64,000 bases of DNA. Origin: Karalla daura (lineage: Eukaryota > Chordata > Actinopteri > Chaetodontiformes > Leiognathidae). The stretch is from contig CM055188.1 in the NCBI GenBank assembly GCA_029224185.1, positions 9,844,497 through 9,908,496 of the forward strand, read 5' to 3'. Shown one piece after another: positions 51,501 to 64,000 of this stretch. Under the pieces are notes generated by a model. The model was not told where the DNA came from. It ran no database searches and saw nothing but the letters and a program-made list of their open reading frames with translations. The translations under genes and the position numbers were made by a program. How positions within the stretch are numbered: the first letter of the stretch is position 1; each line of letters opens with the position of its first letter.

Positions 51501-52611
51501 GTAAGGGCACTTGTTGAGAGGGCTGGGGAGAAAACATTTGTGGACCTTGATGATAAGTTTGTCGTTAGCTTAGCCTAGCCTAGCCTACCCTGCTGGTACA
51601 TCGCCAGAGAGCGTTGGCCAAGAGTTAGCGCTGTGCCTGTCCACTAGCCACAAGCTAGCCAATTAGCATTTTAGTTGCACCAGTAGCCCTGCTTAATCCC
51701 CCGTTCATCCCCCGTCTGTGTGTTTTTGAAGCCTCTGCACGAACGTAGACGGGCCGGACTGCATTAGTTGGCGAACCTTAATTGAGCGCAGCTCGGGGTG
51801 TTTTCAGGTTTGCTAGGTTTCTCTAGGTGATTTGTGGAGGGAGTGGTGACGGTAGGTAGCTAAAGCTAAGGTTCCCTGTATCAGGGCAGAAATGTCACCC
51901 AGATTATGACAGGTGATGAATAAATTACAACCGGCACGTTACTGAACCCCTAAACTTGTGGACACCGAGTGTTGCATATCGGGGTGTGTGCCCGTCGTTG
52001 GCTCCCTGCAAGCAAGACGAGACTTAACCAAATTACTGTCTGTGGTTAGTTTCCTGGACTGATACCTCATTATTCGACCAGGAGTCATAAATATCGCCGT
52101 GATCTTATTGCTACCTTTGGGGACCAAATATCACGCCGACTGGCTTTTGCTGTCCTGCCTCAGTGCTGGGATAGTTTGATGGACGTGGGAGGCTGTTTGC
52201 CAGACTGTCAGAGCTATACTCAGTCATTTATGTCTTGACACATGGCACCCTGGTCTGTACATAGTGCCTGCTGATAGATTTACGCCTCGTTATGTAGCTT
52301 TGGTGGACAGTCAGTGAAGGGAATGTCTTGACTTTTTTATACCTGTTGGTTTGTTTTTTTTTATTTTGATTTTTGTAGGACACAGGAGAGTCTGGGCGAA
52401 TCCAAGTGGGAAAGAGGTGCAGCCAGGGCTGTGCATAATGGACAATGTGTTAGTTAGTGCCTAGAAGCTTAGAGGACTAACAGCTCTGCCTACATATAGG
52501 CCTCAGATATTGTAGATTATTCATTGGGGATTGCAACAGAAGGCTGCCACTCTGGATCAAGAAAACCTGTCCCTTGTGTCCGGTTGGAGTAATACTCTCA
52601 AGCCAAAATCA

Positions 52612-52809
52612 ATGCCTTCAGCACTGGCTGTGTTTGCCTGCCGACCCAACTCGCACCCATTCCAGGAGCGGCATGTATACCTGGATGAGCCAGTCAAGAT
52701 CGGCAGGTCCGTGGCTCGATGTCGGCCAGCTCAAAACAACGCCACCTTCGACTGCAAGGTGCTGTCCAGGAACCATGCCCTGGTCTGGTTCGACCACAAG
52801 ACCGGCAAG
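52612..52809 (+). CDS. slmap: slmap first coding exon (FHA domain N-half); gene continues past the window
   Basis: SLMAP is a tail-anchored membrane protein. By family knowledge its FHA domain binds phosphorylated MST1/2 and links them to the STRIPAK phosphatase. This exon encodes 66 residues starting MPSALAVFACRPNSHPFQER, nearly identical to the vertebrate N-terminus. Visible FHA features are KIGRSVARC with Arg32 and SRNHALVWF with Ser52, Arg53 and His55. The exon ends in phase 0 at GGCAAG followed by GTAAGATC. The first ATG in this frame is 52612. The exon probably begins at 52379 with 5' UTR. The next expected exon (with the FHA SSNGTF motif) was not found before 64000, so only the N-terminal end is present. 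Confidence 0.95.
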
Positions 52810-53979
52810 GTAAGATCAGCTCATGGTAGCAGCCTACTTTTGTTTCTGTGCTTTCACTTGGAACTGATGTCCTCTCCAATCACTATATTGTTTTTCCTCT
52901 CAATGAAAAAAATAAAGCAATTTAAAAGTTGTCATGTTATGTAAAATTTCATTGACCGAGTCTTCACAAATGGACACAATACAGAGCTTGTCAGTCATAC
53001 TAAATTTGCCAGCTCTGCTGCCTGCACAGCTATGCACTGCTTTTATATACAATAATGCTCAAGAGCAACTCGCTCTGCGTGTGAACCCTGCCCAAACCTG
53101 AACTGATTCCGTTTGTTTAAGGCTTTGCTCACATAATGCACATTTGGATGGAAACCTCAGACCCTGGAGTGTTGCCTTCAACAAACCTATCCAACACTGT
53201 TATTGGAGGGTAATTCATAATCCCACTTGAACACAGGAAATGTTCCCAAAACTCAAGGGATTATGCATAGAAAGACACAGATGCCTTTCCTTGTGCTTGG
53301 AAAGCTGAAGAAAAGGAGAGCAAAGTCACAATCATTTCTTTATTATATTCTCTGTAAACCATAGCCATTTGAAAATATGCTCGTGAGAATAGATTGTGTC
53401 AACTTTGTCTTTAATTGCGAACCTGAGAGGCGGCAGGCACGTGGTTCCGCTAAACCACATCAAGATAAAATGGAGCCTGCTGAAGTTATGTACTTCTTTG
53501 GAGTCGTCTTTTTTTTTTCTCCACAACAGCCATGAAGGTTTTAAGTATTGTCATTATTATGTCTTACTTTTTACAACATGTGTATCAGAATCACAGTTAT
53601 TGCCAAGTAGTTATACCACTTGTTTATATACCTACAAAGACTTGCGCTGAACCAGGAAAGGTGGATTACTTTTGCACCACTTGCAATAAGTGAGACTGCA
53701 GTTATTGCACAAAAATGTCAACAAAATGCAACAAAAGTTTCTCACAATAAATGTGATTTATTGTCAAATAGATGTATTCTGGTGTAAACATATTGATCAT
53801 AAAGTTCCAGTAACAAGCACTAATTTCTTATCTGTCCCTATTAATAGGCATATTCCTCTTCTGGACCATTTCATTTCACAAAATTTATCAAAGCAAAGGT
53901 GTCACTGTTGGGAAAATTACACGTATTATATAAAATCCTGGGTGATCTGATGATCCCAGACTGTTGAAATGGTCATGAC

Positions 53980-54490
53980 AAGGAATGTCACCTTCCTGGT
54001 GGGGAAAGGAGACTGAGTTTGGGTGTGAAGTTGAGAAGTACTGACGGGATATTGTCGGACTCACCTATGTCCTCTACTCTTGGGTAAATGGGAGAGCTTA
54101 GTGGTCAAATGATCACCACCTGTTGAATTGGATCATGTGATGTGGGGAGCATGCAGGCAGACGTGACAAGCCTGGACCTAATATTGAGGGTTTGTTGGGA
54201 ATGTTTGGCTTAAACTCCCACCAAGGAAGTAGATCCTGTCTTGGCTCTTTGTCGATGACGTGGTCCTACTGGTCTTGGGGACCCATGACCTCTAGCTTGA
54301 AGTGGGACGGTTTGCAGCTGAGTGTGAAGCGGCTGGGATGAGACTCAGCAGTCTGAGGCTGTGATTCTCAGCCGGGAAAGGGTGGAGTGTCCACTCTGGG
54401 TTGGGGAGGAGTTCCTGCCCCAAGTGGAGGAGTTCAAGTATCATGGGGGACAAACTGCTGCCCCTGCGACCCGGATAAGCGGCAGACAAG
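53980..54490 (+). mobile_element. Rex3/RTE-type LINE deletion derivative
   Basis: Around 54240 the + strand reads WLFVDDVVLLVLGTHDL, the RT box with the catalytic DD. It continues as a decayed segment of the CEAAGMRLS type to VEEFKY-like sequence at about 54430. It then jumps directly to the LINE 3' end (CTGCTGCCCCTGCGACCCGG then ATAAGCGGCAG), so the C-terminal part has been deleted. Confidence 0.65.
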
Positions 54491-55329
54491 AAGACTAAAT
54501 TTAAAATTCTAAGCTCTTTTAATCTTATTTAAGCCAATTTGAGACTGTTTTGTGTGTTCAAAAGTTAACATATTAACCGAGAACGCTCCACTTTAGGGTT
54601 TAACTTCTGTGTCAAAGAAGCCAGCTCGCTTTTTTTTCTAAAAAATTACGAAACTGCCATTGAATCAGATGGATCAAAACTTTGTGATGTAGCATCTGTC
54701 GTTATGTTGCACAAGTGTGTCTAGTTTCTCTGTAGAACAGGTTGAACAGGCTGAGACAGCCATGGGATTACCCAGCTATGTGGCATGCAGAGACTTCGAA
54801 ATGCTATGTGTGTGTGTTCATGTATTCTCTACACACAGCATAAGCTATTTATAATGACACCAGTAGCATCATCCTTTCCTCTCTTCAGGGATAAAACACA
54901 CACTCACACATACACACGTATTGACTGACCGTCCAACACATGCTAATTAACAGATTTATTGGCAGTTAAAACGGTGCTGAAATGGATGAAACAGAGGATC
55001 ATATGTTTTTAATATTACCAGAGTTTAGTGGTTTGTGTAATGCCTGTGCTGATTCTTTGTTGAGCTGATAAACAATCAGGTGACTCAGGTAGACTGTCGA
55101 GCTCTAGTAATTTACGGTGCTGAAGTAGCGTAACTCAGAAAGACTTCATCAGAGCTTGTGTGCCTGTGAACACACATAAGGTTAGTACTCCAAGTAATGG
55201 GAATGCATGCTTTCTTTGCACATTAGTGCAACTGTCCATGTATGTGTAGGGCGCTGATCAGTCCATAATTATGCCGCATCCTGGAAGGGGTGATGGATGG
55301 GTGACGGAAGGAGGTGATGTGGTGTGTGT

Positions 55330-55750
55330 GTCAGTGTTTGTGGGGTGAGGGGCAGTGTCCTGCCAGAGCAGAGCATCTCAACGAGGTTGTGTGCAGGATA
55401 GGAAGGTTCAGCCACAATATGGTGAACCAGTCGTAAGGTTGGGGGCAGTTAACAGCCGATCAACTTCTCCACAGAGTGAATGATGTACTGCAGTCTGCTC
55501 TTGTGCCTGGCAGAGGCAGCAGCGTACCATGTGGTGGTGATGGAGGAGATGAGGATGGATTCAATGACAGCTGAGTAGAAGTGCACCATGACTTTCTTTG
55601 GCATGGACATGTTGAACTCCCTCCACTGCTGAAGGAAGAAAATCCTCTACTGTGCTGCTGAAATGAGGGGGCTGATGCTCAGCCCTTAATTGAGGTCCTG
55701 AGTGAGGATCGTGTCTGAGAAGTGGATGGACAGGGTGATGGATGCAGCTG
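55330..55750 (-). mobile_element. Rex1/Babar-like LINE fragment, antisense
   Basis: On the minus strand it reads FFLQQWREFNMSMPKKVMVH, then FYSAVIESILISSITTTWYA, LQYIIHSVEKLIGC and PSYPAHNLVEMLCSGR. These are conserved words of the C-terminal RT region of Rex1/L2-group LINEs. It has stops and missing ends. Confidence 0.65.
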
Positions 55751-55779
55751 GGGCTGTCTTCTGAGCATTTAGCTAATGT

Positions 55780-56370
55780 CATGGTCCTCCAGCTTGGATA
55801 GTGATTGTTCATAGCTGAGTGAGAATCATCCGGGATGAGTATTGGCACCTCTGACTCTGAGGCCATGGTTCTCAGCCAGGACAGGGTGGAGTGTCCGCTC
55901 TGGGTCATAGGAGATTCCCTCCCTCCCTCAAGTGGAGGAGTTCAAGTATCTCGGGGCTTGTCCACAAGCGGGGGAAATGGAGAGGGAGATGGAAAGATCC
56001 AGGTGGTGTGTGCACTGATGTGGATTCTCTTCCATGTGCTGAAGAGTGAGGGGTCAGCCCCAAGGTAAAGCTCTCAGTCTGCCTACTTGCATCCAGGAGG
56101 GAGTCAAAGTAGAGCTGCTGCTGCTCCTCCTCATCCAGCGGAACCAATTGAGGTGGTTTGGGCATCTGGCCAGGATGAGGAGGAGGAGGAGACCAAGTGA
56201 TAGACCCAGAGGAAACTGCAGAGTATATATCTCTTGGCTGGGTTGGGAACACTTTGGAATCCTGTGGGAAGTGTCCAGGGAGAGGAGTGTCTATGCTACC
56301 CTGCTGAAACTGCTGCCCCCGCCACCAGGACCTGCATACATGGTTGAAAACAAGACGAGATGATTTCTGT
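55780..56370 (+). mobile_element. Rex3/RTE-type LINE 3' fragment
   Basis: Relics of CEAAGMS-type sequence are followed by VEEFKYLGACP, then from about 56100 ELLLLLLIQRNQLRWFGHLA and a C-terminus ending KLLPPPPGP. Internally deleted and frameshifted compared with the copy at 25 kb. Confidence 0.65.
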
Positions 56371-58769
56371 TGCTATTACTGGATAACTTGGGAATGCCTG
56401 CTTTATAATAAAGGCTCCTCATGAGGGTTTTGTGTTTTCTTCTTTTCATGCTACACTCTGATTACACTACCGAGCTGGTGCTTTGGACTGTGATCTTAAC
56501 AAGTACAAATGACCTTCAAGATTTTGTATTTTTTGTGTTGTATCAATTAAAGCAGGTGATAATTCTTAAGGTTTTAGTCACTTAATTGGAATTTGCATTG
56601 CAATTCTCATTGCATATTGATTGTGAAAATGAATACAATCCTCTAAACTGTTGAAGGGACATGGTTTAGCTTTACTGCTAAACTTTCATCTATACAGAGT
56701 TGATAGAACCAGTGTTGCCCAAGTTAGCCAAGCCAGCAGGTCATTAAAACAAAGATTTCACAAAATTTCCAGGCATATTGTCCACTGCATCTCTTTTTTT
56801 TAAACTGGCTGACAGTTTAACTTTGCTCTAACATAATTTTGGACAAGAATGAGGTAAAATGTCAATGAAAGCAGTGGTGAAATGTGTTCTTGCTCATACT
56901 GACACTATGATTCTGTGATATCAGTAGTGTTTTCCTCCATTTCTCTGTGTGATAATGGTCCACTGGAGAGAAACAGGAGTGATTGGGTTCTACCCTGTGA
57001 CTTATGAACTAATCAACTGGTTCAGTGATCCAGCAGATTGTTTTATTATTGATGTTATGATTCTGTTCATAGACGTAGAGCCATGATTCCAACAAGATTT
57101 ATATCTCAGGTTCTTACCATGATCTCACTAGATCTTTGAACTGCTCAGATTTCAGTGGTGTGTTAAAATTTTGATGATAGTGTTGAGTCCATTTAATGGT
57201 TTATGTGCCAGACTGTAATGTAGTCAAGGATCGCGGCTTCTTGTACTTAAATTAGTTCAATAAGCTTCAATAAGTCATGTATTGTCGCACTCTGATGTCG
57301 GAGGTGGTTGGGATGACGACTGAGTTGACACAGACAGCTGTGAACTAAAGATGGACTAATTGACATGAGCACAGCTGGTGGGGGTGAATTTCTGAAGAGC
57401 TCTCAGTGAAAATGGAGTGTGTTCTTATTTAGGCTGCCACCATCTCGGGGAGGTCAGATCAGACCCAGCTGCTTCTGTTAACCCTTAAGGTCCTGAGATC
57501 TTAGTTTGGAAACCACTGTGCTTGAGGAGCTGAGCTCCAGTCAGTCAACCAGATGACATGTCACACACGTTCTCAGATATTGTCAGATGAGATGTCTGTC
57601 CTGTGGCATGTATGGTAGTTTACTTCCTCCCTCTGCAAGATTTTGTCAATACCTGGACTCCACCGCTTGATATTTATTTTTCTTTTATGTCTTTCTCAAA
57701 GTCTATCTGAAATTTTCCTTATCCAATTAGATACGACATATAACCTATGCTAGAAACCCAAAAATGGTGGTTCTAAGTTGTCATCTTGTCAGTTTCACAT
57801 TTTTTTCAGCTATATGTGTGATTCGGCCTCAGTCCGCCAAATGGTTTGTTGGACAACACAAAGCAGAACACTGTCTTTGGAAACTGTTAGACTTGGGCTT
57901 AAAGGGGAACTAGATTGGGCACCTAGGTTGGTTGAATGGAGTATTAAGCCTTGTTTTCACTTGTAAGCATAGAAGCTATATATTTATATAACTTCTTCAG
58001 CATTGCTTTAGATGCTATTTTACAAGCCCTTTTAATGGTGTATTTGACTCCCATAAATGATCACACTTTTTCTAGAACAAAGTACTACCTGGAATGACAC
58101 AACAATAGTTCATGTATATATATCAAGCCTTATACATGGGTCAGCATTAGGGGAGGATTCAAATATGTGCTTTTCTTCACTCTTCTTTCAAAGAGAGAAG
58201 CGTATCCAGTTGTGACACATCTTGGCAGCATCTCTGCTAATTTTTTACTTCACTGCCATTTTTTATTTTGGGCTGAAAGATTGTGGTTGGGACACATACA
58301 CAAGTTGACCAATTATATCACATCTGCTCTTTAGCACTAATGACAAGTCAACATATCTTTTGTAGAAATTGGTTGAAATACTAGTAAAGAGGCACTTCTG
58401 TCACTGTCATTAAACCAACCAACCTGTCGGTAAGCTACTCAGAAACCTAGATAGGTAGCTGGTGATTTACTCAGGCAGGTAGGTGGCAGATTTAGGACTT
58501 GCTGTTGCAATGAATGCAGCGTGGTTGAATTACTCCGAGACGTCCAGTCATTCATTCATGTAGTGAGCAGCGACTTTGAGCATGTGCCAGTTGACCAGAT
58601 CAGACTCAGGTTTATCTGCCTGGAACTGCAGAACGACATTCAGCCATGCTGCTGCTCTGCTGATGTGCTCGATCACCATGAGTGATCAGTTCATCTAGAC
58701 TGAGCGTCCAATTCTGCAGCATATGGCTGTTGAGGTTACTCATGTTAATATCCAATTATTGGAAGATAA

Positions 58770-58905
58770 ACTGTTAAGCTCAGTTGATGGAGGGCACGCC
58801 TCAGGTACAGGCTTAGCAGCCCCAGTTCATATCCCAGCATGAGTGTTATTTGGTGTTAATCTATCTGAAATAAAGGCCAAACCTCCCCAAAACCTATCCC
58901 AAAAT
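58770..58905 (+). mobile_element. tRNA-derived SINE fragment
   Basis: GCTCAGTTGATGGAGGGCAC, GCCTCAGGTACAGGCTTAGC and CAGTTCATATCCCAGC resemble a tRNA-like head with a decayed B box. It is followed by AATAAAGGCCAAACCTCCCC, close to the tail of an abundant fish SINE. It is not a functional tRNA because the A and B boxes are degraded. Confidence 0.55.
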
Positions 58906-59827
58906 ATGTTTTCATGGCTTCCTTGTTGATCTAATGAGTAGTGAATTTCATTACATTGGTACTGCAGTTCTGTGTGATTCAGTGTTGGAGCTAAATTTAT
59001 CTTCTCTTGTCCTGCTTGTTTTACTGCTGGTGGCCTATATGCCCCATGCAATATCTCACATCAGGATCTGCAGCAGTTCTCTGCAGGCTATTGTCATGTT
59101 TGGTTAGCCCTGTGTGGAAAATTTTGTTGAAGTGAAAAGAATGCAGGGGAAATCCAGATTTTAATTACAGTGTGGATGGTGATAGAGCATTATCAGTATC
59201 CAAGCCTCATTGTTTAAACAGGTGTCAATATTCAGCCGGCAAGTAGAGGCCTGTACTGGACTCCAAAGGGAATATCCCCTCTACCAGGTTAACAAACACA
59301 CCTTAATGTTCAGAGGTTTCATGGTCAACTATTTACTAGGTAATTTGGTGTTAGTTTGTATCTGACTTTTCAGTTTCAAGCCTCGAGCCGTAGGTCAGGA
59401 CATCAGCCTTTGTCTAGTTTATGTGGACAGTTTGCAATTCCTAAGGTTTTGAAATTGGATTTAATGCAAAATGGGAAGTGTCAAGTATTCAATATAGTAT
59501 TGCAGCCCATTTACAATACAAAATAATATCGACAAATCACATCACACCTCTCCTTTATTTAAATTTGATTTGCTGAAGCATTTATTGTTAGAAATGTTGG
59601 TATCTGTCTCGGTGTGGTACTAATTTGTAGCATGACTATGCAATTAGATATTGGTTTCAAGGTCAAAATAAAGTGATTTAAAATGGACTTTGTCCACGTT
59701 TCACACCTGGATGTAACAGTCCTGGCTCACCAAGAATTATTTTCTTGGATGTTTCATCGTCAGTTGTTTACACTGGTTGGGAGATTATTCTCCCTGGCCT
59801 TCTTGTAATCTTGTAAGAACGTGTGTG

Positions 59828-59927
<100 letters not shown>

Positions 59928-62900
59928 GTGCAAAGCTTCGTGCGAAGCCTCAGAAATAAGCACTCTGCGGCAGCCTCACCGTAGCAGAACGTGAGACGTA
60001 GGCCACATTCAGTGGGCGAGGAAGTTTATCAGTCTGGCCAAGGTTTTAATACAGCATCATTCATTACCCACTTCAGGCTGCTTTGGAACAGGAGTTGGAG
60101 TTGGACTGGGATTAAAAAAATAAATAAAAAATGCAGTTGAGTTCTATACACTGTGAACAGGGCAGGCGATGGAGGGCTCTGCTGACAGCAGAGCGGAGCT
60201 GTTTGCCACTATCAGTGCTCCACAGTATGGTAACGGCCTTAATCTGCATACCAACACAGCACAGGAATGTTGTTCTATGGACAGGGCAGTGCTGCATAAC
60301 TCGCTTTATGTCTTCAGTGTGAGTGTGAAGAAATAAGACTGACCGCTGACAGGAACAATACTCTCCTGGTATATATATATATACATACAGATATATATAT
60401 GTTCACCTGTCTTCACATGGGAGAGTGTCATCCTGACATATAACACAAATCTTCACTGTCTTGAACCTGATCTGGAAATATGCTGAGCTACTGTAGAGGC
60501 AAGTTGTGTAACCTGGTCATACCTGATGCAAGCTTGGAGCGCTTTTTTTTTTTTAGTGCAGTTGAAAAAGCCTAACTGCTATTTTTCAGTTATAGTATTA
60601 TGCATGCATGTATTCATAATACTATTTTATATATCTATGAGATGTTATGTAAAGTGTTATTTCTAAATGCAATGTGTTGACTGTCCGTTGAGTTCACTTA
60701 TCCCACAAACCTTGAAGATTAACATACCAACCCCAGCTGAGCAGTTTCTTGCCTTGTAGGAAGATTGTTGTCCAAAAGCCAGATAAACTTGTATGTTATA
60801 TGTAATCTCCAGTTGACAGGTCAGATCAGTTTTTTTGTAGTATCTGGTGAAGAAACTCATCCTGAACCTCGAGCGTTTCATCACTTCCTTAGACAGAAAC
60901 TAGCGTGCTGTCGACATCGTCTGCTTATTGTTGAATGTCTCCAGAGCACACGATACCAAATCCTGCCGCACAGTGAATACCGTTAAGTAAGCTAATTGGT
61001 AAGTTGATTTTTTTTGCTAGAATTTGCACTTGGTTCAGAATATTCCTGAAGAAACATATTGGCTCTTCAGCACTGAGGTGTGCTCCTTAAGCAGCTCGCT
61101 TTTCATTAAACTGAACGACATTCAGAAACCTGTCTGTAACTGCACTGTAGGAACTGTAAACCTGTCCATATTGTGGCTGCTAGTTTCAGTGCTTATGCTT
61201 AGTTTCAATTTTTGTTATTTTATTTATGACTTTGACACAACTTGGGGCATGAAACTGAGTTCAGATTGTTCCAGAATTTCTCATGTTTGTCAGGGGCAGT
61301 GAAATCCTCCATGTGAACGGACTGTGAACTGTTTTTTGCAAAACAGCCTCTGAGATATAGTCTTTTGCTCCTCAGCTCAAAATCAAGCGCCAGTAAAACC
61401 TTTCCTCAAAATACTTCAACTGGCTTTTGACTTTCAATACTTTTGACAGTTTTTTCTTTCTGATTTGGCACTTTGAAATTGCGTCGACAAGTTGAGCCAC
61501 TGGATAAGCCCAATAATAGATACATACAGATACTGTCTTTTGCTCGCCCCCTTTCCCCATGGTCATCCATATAGACCACTAAAGTGACAGAGCTGAAAAT
61601 AGGCGGCTGAAAATAGGCAGCTGAAATCTGCATCATGCACACCCTCACCTTTCAAGGAATCATGCACACTGTGCTGCCGGAATATGCTCACATGCAGACT
61701 GATAAAACCGTCTTTCTGTGTGCCAGTAGCAGCAAACCTCTTTTGGAAATGGTGGCAAGAGTCCAGGCTTCAGTCCACTGGCTCTCTCCAGACACACACC
61801 AGGATCAACAGACTCTGTAGCTCTCTCTGTGTGCCCAGGCTCTGTCCGACATGTATTATAACCTATAAATGCCAGTTTTATATCCCTGCACCGTGGTCCC
61901 AACTCATGTCAACCTACCGCTGTCACTCTGTGCCAAGGATGCGATAACAAGATAGTTAAGTGCCGACATGTTCTGCCAGACAGTCTTTCATCACGTACAT
62001 TATACATAACTTCTTGCTCTGGCTCAGTTCATGTGGAAGTTGCCAAAAGTCACATGCACACAGCAGCGCTCTCCAAACTGCTTCCAGAGGTGATGGGTGT
62101 CTGTGTTCATGCAGACATACTTTAGTAGAGTCATTTGGCTGAATTAAAGCTGCTCTCTATCTGATGTTTGTTTTTTATTGACATCAGTAAAACTACTGTT
62201 GACTTTTTTCACTTCCATGACATTTCTATAAGTATGATGATGATGACAACATTTGTTTTTGGCGCTCTGTTTAACAGTGTGTGTCCTCCAATGCAAAGGC
62301 TTCCTTGTGTAAAAATCACCAGTGTTGTTTTATTGTTTTGTTCAGCCTCACGAGCCTCTGTCCGTCAACTCTCTTCTCAACAGCTGTAACAGGTTTGTTG
62401 TACAAGGCCTGAGTGGCTTCCTTCAGTGTGGCCAACTCATTCATTAAGAGAAGTATGGAGGAAATCTCACGCATCAGTTCCAGCTCTGTGGTGTGACCAA
62501 TTCTTTGACATCAGCCCCACAAAGGAGCTTCTTCATACTTTTAACTGTCAGTAATTAACACAAATCTAATGGCTTCTTCTTTGTCTGCCATTTGACCTTG
62601 CATCTGACTTCTGGGGCTGTGACTTGTGATGTTGACCCTTGGTTGCTTTTTAATCTGTGGAGCAACAAATCGTATTGACGTTACGCCACTTTAACCCTCC
62701 AGAACTCCTGTGGTGTGGCATTCCTGCTAGCTACGAGAGTTCAGGGAACATGTTAATCAAGTCAAGTAGCAAATCTGTTGTGATTTTATTATTACTGGTT
62801 GATGGAAAACTCTTCACAGAGCTGTCCTGACCTGTGACGTAAATGATTGCACAAGTTTTGTTTAGGTGGAGGAAACTAAGTAAATGACCAAAGATGGGTT

Positions 62901-63273
62901 CACTTTTTAGAGGTTGTGTTCAGACACTACTTACGAATAATGAAGTGCCCATGATCAACTTGATGATTATGAAAGATCCCTTAAAATCTGTTTTTCCACT
63001 GATTTGTGGGGATTTTTTTTAACTTTTAGTAACATTTCTGTTGAATTCATCAATTCGAGACATTCTAACGGAGACGTTCAGCATTGTAAAATCTGATGGA
63101 CATCCTTTATTCATTAGACTTAGACTATCATTCATACATTTCATAAGACTTGAATGTTGGACACAGAAGACCTACTTATGTGTTAGTCGTAAGAGTGATT
63201 CTGTAAGGCCTGATGAATACAGGCCCAGTGTGTATCAGTCCGCTGACTACTACGATCTGTCTTTAAACTGGTT

Positions 63274-63295
63274 TGTGTGTGTGTGTGTGTGTTGT

Positions 63296-63330
<35 letters not shown>
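63274..63330. repeat. (GT)n microsatellite, interrupted
   Basis: Two GT arrays separated by TTGTAAG, ending in GCGCGTGC. Confidence 0.9.
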
Positions 63331-64000
63331 TGCATGCATCGGCAGAGTCCAACCAAACTGGTGTCATGTGTCGACCTGCTGACTGGTTAAGTGGTTGTCG
63401 TTCCTGTTGGCTTCCAGCTGATGGTTTGTACTGTTTTTGGAGGCATAGGACAAATTAAAATCCAAACACAATTACATTGCATTCATTTAGCCAACACTAA
63501 TGAGGGAGAAGGGATGGTGAGAGAGGCAGGGGGAGGACAGAGAGGGATAAAGGGATGCAGTGTTTCCAGAAATGTGCAGATAGTGGGTGGAAGTTGTGCA
63601 GGAATTTTGGTGCTGGTGGTGAATATGTGCTAAATGTGTGCCAGAAAAAAAATAGAATAAAAAGTACCTAGGAAACCATCTATTTTTCTGTCTGATATTC
63701 AGGTTTTATCATGTTGAAAAAATTCTTCTTTTTTCTTTTTTCTCCTCTGTTTTTTCCCCCAAGGTTGGCAACGGCACAACAGTCTCATGGATACATAGCA
63801 AGTCGCTGTTGGTTCAAAGCCATATCACAATTTCTGGGTTGACTCTGTCATTGTATTTTTGCATAGTATTGTGTCTTTTTCCATTCATTTTGAGTTGAGG
63901 ACTAAGGAGTAGCAATGCAAAACTCAAAGCTTCAGATCGTTTTGTTGCAATGGTTGTAAATGATTGGAAACGCTGTTCTTTCTTCTTTCAGAGTAAGGAG

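Noticed and set aside
58770..58850. Possible tRNA gene
   Set aside because: The B-box-like word is degraded (GTTCATATCCC), no cloverleaf can be drawn, and the downstream tail is SINE-like.

Overview
The window is vertebrate nuclear DNA, most likely from a ray-finned (percomorph-type) fish. The genes are split by short to medium GT-AG introns. The spacers carry CA/GT and GATA microsatellites, and there are fragments of fish-type L2, Rex1/Babar-like and Rex3/RTE-like LINEs and SINEs. Exons were assembled by hand from splice sites, phase agreement and recognised protein families. No alignment or database search was run.

Layout. 1-5.2 kb: an unrecognised left flank, then a degenerate higher-order tandem repeat array. 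5.3-9.4 kb: gene-poor DNA with a CpG-rich patch, an L1/Tx1-like LINE fossil and a 108-bp hAT-type MITE. 9.7-17.3 kb (+): complete appl1, 22 coding exons, 708 codons. 19.8-21.3 kb (-): a complete six-exon ARF-family GTPase, 183 codons. 21.4-27.8 kb: repeat-rich DNA with duplicated segments, two GATA arrays and an RTE fragment. 27.8-31.9 kb (+): a five-exon secreted pentraxin-like gene whose pentraxin fold appears to be interrupted by a Tyr/Thr/Pro heptad repeat; its first intron holds an L2 LINE. 36.05-47.14 kb (-): complete dennd6a, 19 coding exons, 605 codons. 51.1-64 kb (+): the 5' end of slmap (non-coding exon, first coding exon, then more than 11 kb of intron with LINE and SINE relics).

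Gene order and strands (appl1 +, ARF -, dennd6a -, slmap +) match, from memory, the human 3p14.3 order APPL1 ... ARF4, DENND6A, SLMAP. The ARF gene therefore sits at the ARF4 position although its sequence is diverged. appl1 (Rab5 effector), the ARF (membrane-traffic GTPase) and dennd6a (Rab14 exchange factor) all belong to membrane traffic. slmap encodes a tail-anchored FHA protein of the STRIPAK complex. They are independent transcription units; nothing here suggests co-regulation.

The most unusual item is the pentraxin-like gene: a mucin-like 213-bp coding minisatellite placed inside the fold, a predicted GC-AG intron, and no recognisable calcium loop. Next come the diverged ARF and the tandem array at the left edge.
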